From assembly GCF_004345365.1 (NCBI RefSeq), contig NZ_SLVF01000015.1:62001-126000 (forward strand): a stretch of 64,000 nt of DNA, written 5' to 3'. The notes beneath the pieces were generated by a model that was given only the letters and a program-made list of their open reading frames with translations, made no database searches and was not told where the DNA came from. Of the stretch, positions 43,225-51,848 are shown piece after piece. This DNA is from Kribbella sp. VKM Ac-2568 (GTDB taxonomy: Bacteria; Actinomycetota; Actinomycetes; Propionibacteriales; Kribbellaceae). Position 1 is the stretch's first letter, and each line of letters starts with the position of its first letter. The position numbers were made by a program, and so were the translations under genes.

Positions 43225-44321
43225 GCGATGAACCTGACCTCACCAGAAGTGCCTGAGGCGGCGAAGGAGAGCAGACGTTCGCCCTCTTCCAAGACCGAGT
43301 CCCGGGCCGCAGCAGACAGCGGCAGGATCGGCTCGACCTCCAGCACTGCGGACTTCTTGCCCTGCTTCACCAGTTTCCACAGGGCGGCGCCGCGACCGTC
43401 GTAGAGCACAGAGCCGCGGGTCAGGGTCTCCTGGATCAAGAGGCGTTCGCGGACTGCATCCTCGATCCAGCGGTTCCGGTCGGCGTGGGAGAGCAGGAGA
43501 TTGTCGTACTCCGGTAAGAAGCGCGTCGGCACCGGCAGGTCCTCGTCCGGCAGCTCGATCGTCGGTAGGTCATACAGAACGTGGCCGGTCTCGGCGTCGG
43601 TGTACGCGCGGAGGTCGAGTCGTTCGAAGACCTCAGCCAGACGGGTCAATCCAGCCCAGGCCTGGGCATCCGCCACCGATGCGGGCCCGAAGGCAGCCAG
43701 ATAACGCAACACCACCTCATCGATCGACGGCGAAGCGGAGACCGGAGAGCCGAGCCACAGCTCGGCCGTAGACATCGTCGGGTTGCCACCCTTGCCCCAG
43801 ACACCGCGCGGCGGGATCTGCACGGTCGGCAGCAGGCAACGGACGGCGTGGGCCAGGGACGGCGCATCGCGGTCGGGCCACAGAGGCTGGAGGTGCTCGC
43901 GGAGTTGGACGGCAGTGGCGGGCGAGGATGCCATCCGCTCGGTGCCGGCGCGCAGGACGGCGTCCATATCGAGGCCCTCGAGCCGCTTCCGACCGTACAT
44001 CTGGTTCTGGAACACCTCCCGCTCGAGCCGGGGCTGCACCAGCGGCCGGATCTCCAGGAAGTCCCGGCTCGACATCAGGTGGATCGTCGCCCGCATCATC
44101 GAACCGCGGACGGCCTTGCGGTCCTCCAGCAGTCCGGCGAGCTCGGAAGGCTCGAAGGACTCCAGCCGCGACCACAGCCCGACGTACGGGGAGAGGGGGA
44201 CCTGGGCCTGCATGCCGACCAGATGTTCGATCGCCTCGAGCGCGGAGGCGGGACGGCGTTCGATGAGCCACTGGCGGTCCAGGGTGGCGCGGTTGAGGGC
44301 GCGGAGACTCAACTTCGACAT
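43221..44321 (-). CDS. AlkZ-like winged-helix DNA glycosylase family protein (HTH_42), copy 1
   Basis: 366 residues from ATG 44321; the longer frame upstream lacks family similarity. It has the same architecture as its downstream neighbour, with Gln38 and Gln40 in HLVGMQAQVPL at identical positions. The blocks SMMRATIHLMSSRDFL, TVQIPPRGVWGKGG and RFLPEYDNLLLSHADRNRW are shared. The pair arose by tandem duplication but is now well diverged. The ribosome site is AGGAGAGGA. Confidence 0.88.
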   Translation of the reverse strand: MSKLSLRALNRATLDRQWLIERRPASALEAIEHLVGMQAQVPLSPYVGLWSRLESFEPSELAGLLEDRKAVRGSMMRATIHLMSSRDFLEIRPLVQPRLEREVFQNQMYGRKRLEGLDMDAVLRAGTERMASSPATAVQLREHLQPLWPDRDAPSLAHAVRCLLPTVQIPPRGVWGKGGNPTMSTAELWLGSPVSASPSIDEVVLRYLAAFGPASVADAQAWAGLTRLAEVFERLDLRAYTDAETGHVLYDLPTIELPDEDLPVPTRFLPEYDNLLLSHADRNRWIEDAVRERLLIQETLTRGSVLYDGRGAALWKLVKQGKKSAVLEVEPILPLSAAARDSVLEEGERLLSFAASGTSGEVRFIA

Positions 44322-44418
44322 GGCTGATCCTCTCCTAGGGGCGAGGTCAACGCTAGAAGGCGAAGCGGCCAGAACTTGTCCGCTACTAACACCACGCGAG
44401 CGACTACCCGCCGGCTGA

Positions 44419-44608
44419 ATGAGGCGCGGGCGGAGAGCCAGGACCCGCGAGACGCTGGTGGCGACGGCGACCGACATGTTCCTGCGCGACGGCGTTGCTC
44501 AGTCTCGGCGTCGGCCTGGGCGTGCAGCGGGCGATCGACCCCGAGGTCGGCGTCGCGGTGCTGCCGGGAGTCATCCGCCTACTGGCCGGAGGCAAGCAGA
44601 AGACCTAG
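44419..44608 (+). pseudogene. TetR-family regulator with internal deletion
   Basis: The frame from ATG 44419 gives a TetR start (RARTRETLVATATDMFLRDGVA). At about 44490 a different frame continues LSLGVGLGVQRAIDPEVGVA then VLPGVIRLLAGGKQKT and stops at 44608, a typical TetR C-terminal helix. About 110-150 middle residues, including most of the HTH, are gone and the ends are out of frame. Confidence 0.75.
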
Positions 44609-44732
44609 ATGTTTTCCCTTGCCGGAGCGTGGTGCCGCAAAGTTTTCCTTTCCAGTGAGGTGTCCGGCGAACTAGGGTCGCGACGGATCGTAGTCGTACC
44701 ACCACGGTCGTCCACCTTGGGAGGGACTGAGT

Positions 44733-46217
44733 ATGACGAAGCACGTGCATCGCCGGAAGGCGGTCGCGGCCATCACGGCGGGGTTCGCCACCATCGCGAT
44801 GGGACTGACCTACACCAGCGCCGCGGGGGCAGCGCCGGCGGCCGGCTCGGCGAGTAGCGCCGTTCCGGCCAATCTGAAGCTGATCAAGACCAAGACCTCG
44901 CTGCTCGGCAAGCACTACTGGTACCAGCAGACCTTCAAGGGCCTGCCGGTCGTCAACGGGTACTACGCCCAGCACGTCGACAAGTCGGGCAAGGTCGTCC
45001 AGGTCGCCGACGGGCGCGACGCGGTACCGGCCTCGCTGGATGTCAGTGCGGCGGTGCCCTCGGCAACGGCCACCACGAACGCGAACAGCGCGGTCACGGC
45101 GCGCGCGGCGCGGAACCGGAGTACGGGCGGCAGGAACGTCACGCCGACCCCGGCGGCGGCCCAGGGCGCGGCCCAGCTCGCCGTCATCGGCGGTCCGGAC
45201 GCCCGGCTGGTCTGGAACGTCACGTCCCGCTCGACCGAGGGCGTCACCCGGTCGCTGGTCGACGCCAAGTCCGGCGCGGTCGTCGAGTCGAAGGTGATCA
45301 GCGACAACATCGACGGCAAGGGGTCCGTGTTCGACCCGAACCCGGTCGTCACGCTGCAGAACGAGGACCTGACCGACCAGAACGACAAGAACCAGGACGC
45401 GCTCTTCCTGGCGCAGAAGAACGTGATCCTGCGCAACCTGGACGGCTCGGGCAAGCTGAACGGCAGCTACGTCAACATCACGAAGGCCAAGGGCGGTCTC
45501 GCGCAGAGCAAGACCAACACGTTCGTCTACCAGCGGCAGAACGACAAGTTCGAGCAGGTGATGGCGTACTACCAGGTCAACCAGACCCAGGAGTACATCC
45601 ACTCGCTCGGCTTCACCGAGGTGAACAACGAGTCCCAGGACTTCGAGATCAACACGTTCAGCGGCGACAACTCGTTCTACGACCCGTCGGTCGACCTGAT
45701 CACGATGGGCGAGGGTGGCGTCGACGACGCCGAGGACGCCGAGGTGATCTGGCACGAGTACGGTCACGCGATCCAGGACGACGTGGTGCCCGGCTTCGGC
45801 GAGTCCGAGCAGGCCGGCGCGATCGGCGAGGGCTTCGGCGACTACTGGGCCGTCTCGATGTCGATCCCGGTCAGCAAGAACTACGACCTGCCGTGCGTGA
45901 TGGACTGGGACGCCACGTCGTACACGTCCGGGCCGAAGCACTGCCTGCGCCGTACCGACACCGGCAAAACCACCGACGACATGACCGGTGAGGTGCACGA
46001 CGACGGCGAGATCTGGTCGAACGCGCTGTGGGACATCCACCAGGCGCTCGGCCGGAACAAGGCCAACAAGGTGATCCTGCAGGGCACGTTCTTCTACGCG
46101 CCGGACACCTCGTTCGCGGACGCTGCCCGGGTCACCGTGCAGTCCGCCCGGCTGCTCTACGGCAAGCCCGCCGCCGACCAGGTCACCCAGGCCTTCCAGG
46201 CGCGCAAGATCCTCTGA
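44733..46217 (+). CDS. Secreted zinc metalloprotease, M36/M4-like
   Basis: 494 residues. A signal peptide covers about 1-34 (AAITAGFATIAMGLTYTSAAGAAPA). A FTP/PepSY-like propeptide (about 45-200: YWYQQTFKGLPVVNGYYAQHV) precedes the catalytic domain. Zinc ligands are His341 and His345 in HEYGHAIQD and Glu366 in GEGFGDYWA; general base Glu342. A later HDDGEIWSNALWDIH matches fungalysin/thermolysin substrate-site segments. GGGAGGG lies six bases before ATG 44733. Stand-alone exported enzyme. Confidence 0.9.
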   Translation: MTKHVHRRKAVAAITAGFATIAMGLTYTSAAGAAPAAGSASSAVPANLKLIKTKTSLLGKHYWYQQTFKGLPVVNGYYAQHVDKSGKVVQVADGRDAVPASLDVSAAVPSATATTNANSAVTARAARNRSTGGRNVTPTPAAAQGAAQLAVIGGPDARLVWNVTSRSTEGVTRSLVDAKSGAVVESKVISDNIDGKGSVFDPNPVVTLQNEDLTDQNDKNQDALFLAQKNVILRNLDGSGKLNGSYVNITKAKGGLAQSKTNTFVYQRQNDKFEQVMAYYQVNQTQEYIHSLGFTEVNNESQDFEINTFSGDNSFYDPSVDLITMGEGGVDDAEDAEVIWHEYGHAIQDDVVPGFGESEQAGAIGEGFGDYWAVSMSIPVSKNYDLPCVMDWDATSYTSGPKHCLRRTDTGKTTDDMTGEVHDDGEIWSNALWDIHQALGRNKANKVILQGTFFYAPDTSFADAARVTVQSARLLYGKPAADQVTQAFQARKIL

Positions 46218-46244
46218 TCAGCCGCGACACCTGATGTACTGCCG

Positions 46245-46279
46245 GCTCATGCGCCCACGGCTACTGTGGGCGCATGAGC
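46245..46279 (+). promoter_or_regulatory. Perfect 14-bp hairpin enclosing the SDR start codon
   Basis: GCTCATGCGCCCAC (46245-46258) pairs with GTGGGCGCATGAGC (46266-46279) around GGCTACT. The ATG at 46274 and the only ribosome-site-like bases (GTGGG) are in the right arm. There is no T-run, although it could also end the protease message. Confidence 0.8.
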
Positions 46280-47185
46280 TGGCGCACTGCGGATATCCCT
46301 GACCTCACCGGCCGCCGCGCACTCGTCACGGGTGCGACCAGCGGCCTCGGCTATGAGACCGCGCTCGAACTCCTCCGGCACGGCGCCGACGTGATCGTCG
46401 CCGCCCGCAATCCGGAGAAGTCCGTCCGCGCCGCCGCGGACCTCACCGCCGCCTCGGGCGGCAGGAAACCCGAGGTTCTCGATCTCGATCTGTCGGATCT
46501 CGCCGGCGTCGAGAAGGCGGCCGACAGGGTCGAAGGACCGCTCGACCTGCTGGTCAACAACGCCGGCGTGATGGCCCCGCCGTACCGGCAGACCGTCGAC
46601 GGTTTCGAGCTGCAGATGGGTACCAACCACCTCGGACACTTCGCCCTCACCGCCCGTCTGCTGCCCCGGCTGCTCGAGGCCGAGCACCCGCGCGTCGTGA
46701 CCGTCAGCTCCTTCATGCACAAGACCGTCCGCGGCCTCAGCCAGGCGGACCTCCGGGCTGAGCAGAGCTACGGCAAGTGGGACGCCTACGGGAAGTCCAA
46801 GCTCGCCAACCTGCTCTTCACGCTCGAGCTCGACCGTCGGGCGCGCGCCGCCGGCTCCAACCTGCTCAGCGCCGGCTCACACCCCGGCTATGCGCGGACC
46901 CACCTACAGACCTCCGGACCTCAGCTGGGCGGCAAGAACCTGGAGGCGCGCATCATCGGAGGCTTCACCGGCCTCCTCGCGCAGTCGGCCGCCGCGGGCG
47001 CGTGGCCCAGCCTGTACGCCGGTACGTCGGCCGAAGTGCGGCCTGGTTCGTACTTCGGCCCGGCCTTCCTCGGGTACCGCGGCGCGCCCAAGGTGGCTCG
47101 CCCGAGCAGGACCGCGCAGGACCCCGAACTCGCTCAACGGCTGTGGAAGTGGTCCGTCGAAGCCGCTGGGGTCGATGCTTTCTGA
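46274..47185 (+). CDS. Short-chain dehydrogenase/reductase, retinol-dehydrogenase-like
   Basis: 303 residues. TGATSGLG for NADP at 20-27, LVNNAG near 93, catalytic Ser in VVTVSS and YGKSK near 170 are intact. The long C-terminal segment follows the WW-oxidoreductase/retinol dehydrogenase-like SDR pattern (SAGSHPGYARTHLQ). The substrate is unknown. The start codon lies inside a stable hairpin, so its translation may be gated unless the message is leaderless. Confidence 0.9.
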   Translation: MSWRTADIPDLTGRRALVTGATSGLGYETALELLRHGADVIVAARNPEKSVRAAADLTAASGGRKPEVLDLDLSDLAGVEKAADRVEGPLDLLVNNAGVMAPPYRQTVDGFELQMGTNHLGHFALTARLLPRLLEAEHPRVVTVSSFMHKTVRGLSQADLRAEQSYGKWDAYGKSKLANLLFTLELDRRARAAGSNLLSAGSHPGYARTHLQTSGPQLGGKNLEARIIGGFTGLLAQSAAAGAWPSLYAGTSAEVRPGSYFGPAFLGYRGAPKVARPSRTAQDPELAQRLWKWSVEAAGVDAF

Positions 47186-47271
47186 CGCACGGTGTCGAAC
47201 TAGTGACACAGCGGTAACTTCGTGGTTGCCCTGCGGTAAAACCGCCCAGTAACCACGCCCGGAGGTCACCG

Positions 47272-48855
47272 ATGCGCCGACTCCTGCTCGCACTCGCCGT
47301 CGTCGCCGCCAGTGTCGGCATCGCCCCGGTGACGGCCGACGCCGCACCCGGTTTCAGTACGGCGTACCAGCGGATCCCGGGCGCGGGTGGCACCGAGATC
47401 GGGGCGGTCGTGCTCACCCCGACCGGTCAGGGCGCCGGACCGTTCCCGCTCGTGGTGATGCCGTCGAGCTGGGGCGTGCCGAACGTCGAGTACGTCGGCC
47501 AGGGCTCCAAGCTCGCCAAGGCCGGGTTCCAGGTGATCTCGTACTCCAGCCGCGGCTTCTGGGACTCCGCCGGTGGCATCGACATCGCGGGACCGCCGAC
47601 CGTGGCCGATGTCAGCGAGGTGATCGACTGGGCGGACGAGCACACGCCCGCTGATACTGACAGGGTGGCCGCGGTCGGCATCTCGTACGGCGCGGGTATC
47701 TCCCTGTTGGCCAGTGCGCAGGATCCGCGCATCAAGGCTGTCGGCGCACTCAGCGGCTGGGCCGATCTGATCGCTTCGCTCAACCCCAACGAGACGGTCG
47801 CGCTCCAGTCGGTCGCAGGCCTCCTTGCTCTGGGCAACATCACCGGGCGGCCCGGGCCGGAGATGCAGTCGCTGCAGGGCAAGTTCCTGGTCGGTGACTA
47901 CGACGGCGCGATCGCGGAGGCGAAGCAGCTCGCGCCGGTGCGGTCCGCGGCGACGGTGATCGACCGGATCAACGCGAACCAGCCGGCCGTGTTCCTCGCC
48001 AATGCCTTCGAGGACTCGATCTTCCCGCCCACGCAGTACACCGATTTCTTCACCAGTCTCACCGGGCCGAAGCGGCTGCTCCTGGCGCACGGCGACCACG
48101 CGACCCCCGAGGTGACCGGGGCGATCGGCCTGCCCAACGAGACGTGGGACGAGCTGGCTCCCTGGCTGCGGCACTATCTGACCGGCGCGAACAACGGCGC
48201 CGACGCGGAAGCGCCTGTCCAGCTCAAGTCGCAGCGCAACGTCTGGCGCGGCTACCCGAACTGGGCTGCTGTCGGATCGCCGAGGACGTCGTACCTGTCG
48301 AAGCCGGCCGGGTTGTCCCGGACCGGCGGGCTGCAGAGTAAGGCTGCGACCGGCTGGTCCAACGGCATCGGCGCAGGCGTTCCGACCTTGGCCGACAGCG
48401 GGATCGCGTTGGTGTCCGGTGCCTTGCAAGGACTCCTGTCGATCCCGGTGGGAGTCGCGACGCCACTGGTCGATCGCACCTTCGCGGGGGTCTGGTCGGG
48501 CCCGACCTACAGTTCGGCCGCGGTACTGAACGGCGCGCCGCGGCTGCACGTGACCGTCACGCCGAGCGGCCGCGACACCTCACTCTTCGCCTACCTGTAC
48601 GACGTGGACGCGCTGGGCGTCGGGTCGCTCGTCTCGCACAAGCCGTACACGTTGCGCGGGGCAACACTCGGCCGCGCCGTACCGCTCGATTTCAAGCTTG
48701 AGGCGACGAGCTGGGAGGTCGCCGCCGGGCATCACCTCGTGCTCGTGGTCGACACGGTCGACCCGCGCTACCTCGGTCGGAGCATGCTCGGCACCTCGGT
48801 CAGCTTCAGCTCGCCCGCGGGTGATCCGGCCTGGCTCAGCGTTCCTGTTGCGTAG
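47272..48855 (+). CDS. Secreted CocE/NonD-type alpha/beta hydrolase with X-Pro dipeptidyl-peptidase (S15) features
   Basis: 527 residues. A signal peptide with LLLALAVVAASVGIAPVTADA is present. In the S15-like catalytic domain the nucleophile is Ser138 in VGISYGAG, the probable acid Asp248 in FEDSIFPP and the probable base His276 in HGDHATP. Residues about 370-520 form the beta-jelly-roll XPDC-like domain. This would be an extracellular esterase or X-Pro dipeptidyl peptidase. GGAGG lies seven bases before ATG 47272. Confidence 0.87.
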   Translation: MRRLLLALAVVAASVGIAPVTADAAPGFSTAYQRIPGAGGTEIGAVVLTPTGQGAGPFPLVVMPSSWGVPNVEYVGQGSKLAKAGFQVISYSSRGFWDSAGGIDIAGPPTVADVSEVIDWADEHTPADTDRVAAVGISYGAGISLLASAQDPRIKAVGALSGWADLIASLNPNETVALQSVAGLLALGNITGRPGPEMQSLQGKFLVGDYDGAIAEAKQLAPVRSAATVIDRINANQPAVFLANAFEDSIFPPTQYTDFFTSLTGPKRLLLAHGDHATPEVTGAIGLPNETWDELAPWLRHYLTGANNGADAEAPVQLKSQRNVWRGYPNWAAVGSPRTSYLSKPAGLSRTGGLQSKAATGWSNGIGAGVPTLADSGIALVSGALQGLLSIPVGVATPLVDRTFAGVWSGPTYSSAAVLNGAPRLHVTVTPSGRDTSLFAYLYDVDALGVGSLVSHKPYTLRGATLGRAVPLDFKLEATSWEVAAGHHLVLVVDTVDPRYLGRSMLGTSVSFSSPAGDPAWLSVPVA

Positions 48856-48907
48856 ATTGCAACCGTAGTTGTACCCCTTGCCGCATCCTTCGAGGTAAGC
48901 CACTCTT

Positions 48908-49707
48908 TTGGGGCGAGTGGGATCTGGCCGAGACCGGCCGGATCGCGGACAGCGTGAAGCGGGTCGCGGTGGACGGCGAGCACGGTGGGTTCGGGCTGAA
49001 GACGCCCGACCACATGTGGTTCGGCGACGGCTTCGCCTACGAGATGACGCCGGACAAGGCGACCCTGACCCGCCGGTACGCCGAGAACCAGCGCGACGTA
49101 CTGCGCTCGGCTAACACCTGCGGGATCAGCGGCTCGGCCTACACCAGATCGCCGATGTCGAGGGTGAGCTGAACGGATTCTTCACCTACGACCGGCAGGT
49201 TCCGAAGGTGGACTTCGCCCAGGTCCGGGCGGTGAACGAGTCGATCATCAGCGGCGCCGACGGCTCCGGTACGAGCGGACCGCCCCCGCCTCCCGGTACG
49301 CCGGGCGCCTCCGGCATCCACTTCTACCCGCTCGACGGAACCACCGAAGATGCCGTCGGCAACAATGACGCAACCCTTCAGGGCGGTGCTGTCTTTGCCC
49401 CTGGCAAGAACGGGCAAGGCGTTGCGCTGAACGGATCCGGGCAGTTCGTCGACACCGGCGCGCAACTGCTCGACACGTCCGGAAACTACGCGGGGACCGC
49501 CTGGGTGAAACTCAACAAGGCCGACGGCTCGTTCCAGAGAGCGCTTGCAGCCTGGACGCGACCTCCACCGGGAACACGGTGATCGGCCGGGCCAAGTTCG
49601 GCGGCAACCAGGTCGACTACCTCGACGGGACCGTCGACCAGGTGCACCTGTTCGACCGCGCGCTGACCTCGACGGAGGTGAAGACCCTGGACGACTCCGG
49701 CCGCTGA
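48908..49707 (+). pseudogene. Decayed GH2-type glycoside hydrolase with LamG domain
   Basis: The open 5' part reads EWDLAETGRIADSVKRVAVD, then GLKTPDHMWFGDGF and RRYAENQRDVLRSANTCGISGSAYT. At about 49144 one base is missing and the GH2 end (IADVEGELNGFFTYDRQVPK) continues in another frame. A Gly/Pro linker and a LamG-like domain (FYPLDGTTEDAVGNNDATLQ) follow. At about 49545 a deletion removes the LamG middle; its end (GTVDQVHLFDRALTSTEV) is in a third frame to TGA 49705. The N-terminal and catalytic parts are absent. Confidence 0.85.
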
Positions 49708-49727
49708 CGGTTCGGCTCGCGTCGCGT

Positions 49728-49810
49728 CGGCTCGGGACGGCTCGGCGCGGACCGGTTCGCCGAGGACCGGCTCGGCGCGGACCGGTTCGGCGCGGACCGG
49801 TTCGGCGCGG
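49728..49810. repeat. 15-bp tandem repeat, five to six copies
   Basis: The unit CGGCGCGGACCGGTT occurs at 49743, 49773 and 49788, with diverged copies at 49728 and 49758 and a partial at 49803. It is non-coding, between the GH2 relic and an aldo/keto reductase. Confidence 0.9.
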
Positions 49811-49913
49811 CAAAGGGCTTGCGTTGCGACGGCTCGACTGGGACGTTCGAGATGCGAGGTCGTCGCAGAGCCCCGATCCTGGTAGTGGTGCCGACCAGGG
49901 AGGAATCACTGCG

Positions 49914-50804
49914 ATGACCGCTCCCAGCCACCTGCTCTCACCCAGGATCATGACGAGATTCCGGCCACCCCGCTTCGGGCTCGATGGTTCGCCGATCGGC
50001 GAACTGCCGGGTCCGGACGGTGACGCGATCGCGACGGCCACCATCGACGCGGCGTACCAGGCGGGGATCCGGTTCTTCGACACCGCGCCGCTCTACGGCC
50101 GCGGCGAGTCCGAACGCCGCTTCGGTACTGCGCTCGCTCGCCGGCCGCGCGGGGAGTTCCTCGTCTCCACCAAGGTCGGCCGGCTCGCTGATGGCAGCGT
50201 CGACTTCTCGGCCGACGGGATCAAGCGGTCGCTGGTGGAGAGCTCCGACCGGCTCGGGCTCGATGTCGACCTGGTGTTCCTGCACGACCCCGGAGAGCAC
50301 ACGCAACAGGCGCTCTACGAGGCGTATCCGGTGCTGCACGAACTCCGCGAGCAAGGTGCGATCACCGCGATCGGCGCGGCGATGGACGACTGGCGGTTGC
50401 TCGACAGGTTCGTCCGCGACATCGAACTCAACGCGGTTCTGCTCGCTGGGCAGTACTCCCTGCTCGATCGATCCGCGGCGCCGTTGCTCGATCGGTGCCA
50501 GGCTCGAGGGGTCGCCGCGATCGTGTCCGGAGTACTGACTCCGCAGGTGCTGCAGACGGATCGGTCGAAGCACGCGACTGATCCCGCCACCATCCTGGCC
50601 CGCCGGATCTCGGCCGTCTGCGAGCGGTACGGCGTATCCCTGCCGCAGGCGGCTCTCGCCTTTCCTGGAAGGCATTCCGCCGTCACCTCGGTGTTGATCG
50701 GAGCTGCCAGCCAGGCGGAGATCCGCGCGGACGCGGCGCTCGTCCGGCAGTCTGTTCCAGCCGCGCTCTGGAACGACGAGGAACTACTCAGACTCCTGGA
50801 CTAG
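49914..50804 (+). CDS. Aldo/keto reductase, L-fucose/galactose dehydrogenase-like
   Basis: 296 residues from ATG 49914 with GGGAGG upstream. The tetrad is Asp and Tyr in FFDTAPLYGRGESE, Lys in LVSTKVGR and His in VFLHDPGEH. The last part (ALAFPGRHSAVTSVLIGAAS) matches the D-threo-aldose 1-dehydrogenase branch that oxidises sugars such as L-fucose. Its place next to a dead GH2 gene would fit a former sugar-use locus. Confidence 0.88.
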   Translation: MTAPSHLLSPRIMTRFRPPRFGLDGSPIGELPGPDGDAIATATIDAAYQAGIRFFDTAPLYGRGESERRFGTALARRPRGEFLVSTKVGRLADGSVDFSADGIKRSLVESSDRLGLDVDLVFLHDPGEHTQQALYEAYPVLHELREQGAITAIGAAMDDWRLLDRFVRDIELNAVLLAGQYSLLDRSAAPLLDRCQARGVAAIVSGVLTPQVLQTDRSKHATDPATILARRISAVCERYGVSLPQAALAFPGRHSAVTSVLIGAASQAEIRADAALVRQSVPAALWNDEELLRLLD

Positions 50805-51030
50805 TCGAGCCCAGGGCGTGCGCGAGCTCGTTGCTCAAGGCAAGCGCTGTGGGATGATCGAACTGCGACGCAATCGGATCATCGCCGGCACCGACCATGC
50901 CGGCCGACTCGAACGGCAGAACTTGGTGATGGACGGCGGCCCCCTCCCGGCCGCGGCCGCCACCCGGTTGGTGACGAAGGCAACCACGATTCGCGATTCC
51001 CTGTAGATATTCGCAGGTAGGCTGGTGTGA
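50805..51030. other. No recognisable gene
   Basis: A 62-residue frame at 50818-51006 (+) has no ribosome site or family resemblance. Nothing further is supported in this stretch. Confidence 0.4.
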
Positions 51031-51110
51031 GGCCCGCCAGTCTGGCGGGCCCCGGACGAGATGGCGCCGTACCCGGTGGAGCAAAGACGGCGCCCGCCCC
51101 TTGGAGGGGC
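51031..51110 (+). promoter_or_regulatory. Structured leader of three consecutive hairpins
   Basis: GGCCCGCCAG-T-CTGGCGGGCC (51031-51051), GGCGCCGT/ACGGCGCC (51063-51070 with 51087-51094) and GCCCCTTGGAGGGGC (51096-51110). The last includes the ribosome site GGAGGGG of the next gene. The layout resembles a cis-acting RNA; no known riboswitch class is recognised. Confidence 0.5.
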
Positions 51111-51117
51111 ACTCGAG

Positions 51118-51381
51118 ATGCATCCTGTCGACGTCCTCGAAATCGCCGGAGCCCTGACAATCCTGGTCGCGTTCGCCGCCTCCCAGGCAGGCCGGCTCGA
51201 ACAACGCACCTGGACCTACCAACTGCTGAACCTCGTCGGCTCCGCGGTCCTCGCCGCCATCGCCGCGGCCGAAAGTTCCTGGGGCTTCCTGCTCCTGGAG
51301 GGCAGCTGGGCAGTGGTCAGCCTGATCGCGGTGATCGCCCTCTTCCGCCGCAAGCCGGACCTACACTCCAAGCCCAGCTAG
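51118..51381 (+). CDS. CBU_0592-type small membrane protein
   Basis: 87 residues from ATG 51118, with GGAGGGG nine bases upstream; an in-frame ATG at 51061 lies inside the leader hairpins and is not favoured. Three membrane helices: about 7-21, 32-50 and 53-72. The conserved family stretch TWTYQLLNLVGSAVLAA then WGFLLLEGSWAVVSL is plain. The function of the family is unknown. Confidence 0.82.
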   Translation: MHPVDVLEIAGALTILVAFAASQAGRLEQRTWTYQLLNLVGSAVLAAIAAAESSWGFLLLEGSWAVVSLIAVIALFRRKPDLHSKPS

Positions 51382-51848
51382 CCCTACTCGGCCTTGGCGT
51401 TGGTGACACTTCGGCCGAATGGCGAGGGGTCGCGACCAGCGCGAGCTTGGGGCCGGGTGACCCTGCGGACGGCCACCACTCAGCAACCTCGCCAGCAGGC
51501 CACGGGCTGGGCGTTGCCAGGCGCCGCGCTGGGGTTTCGGGCGTGGTTGGTGAGTGCTGGCGGGTCCGGACCACCCACCAGCCACGCGCCGGTCCAGATG
51601 TCTGCCCGGGCGAGCGCCCGTGCTGGGACCGAACACCATGCCGGGTGCATCACCGAACGCCTGGGCCGGCCACAGCTAGACCAGTACGACGGATGCCGAC
51701 TGCGCTCCCTGGTCCCGGCGTACCGGTCCCGCGTCGGCGGTGGGCGCTGTGTCAGCGGTGATGCTGCGCCGACGGTGATGCTGCGCCAGCGGTCAGAGGC
51801 GCCCCCGGTCCGTGGGTGCTGCGCTGGCGGTGGGTGCTGCGCTGGCGG
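51382..51848. other. Gene-free stretch with a 17-18-bp repeat at its right end
   Basis: No credible gene. From about 51756 to 51857 a unit like CGGTGATGCTGCGCCAG recurs four or five times with changes (51756, 51773, then GTGGGTGCTGCGCTGGCG near 51813 and 51831). The array runs into the 3' end of the leftward gene. Confidence 0.5.

Noticed and set aside
50788..51222. Minus-strand frame with a protein-like stretch near its end
   Set aside because: About 25 residues (DDPIASQFDHPTALALSNEL) look plausible, but no start, domain or continuity supports a gene, and the frame is antisense to the CBU_0592 leader and gene.
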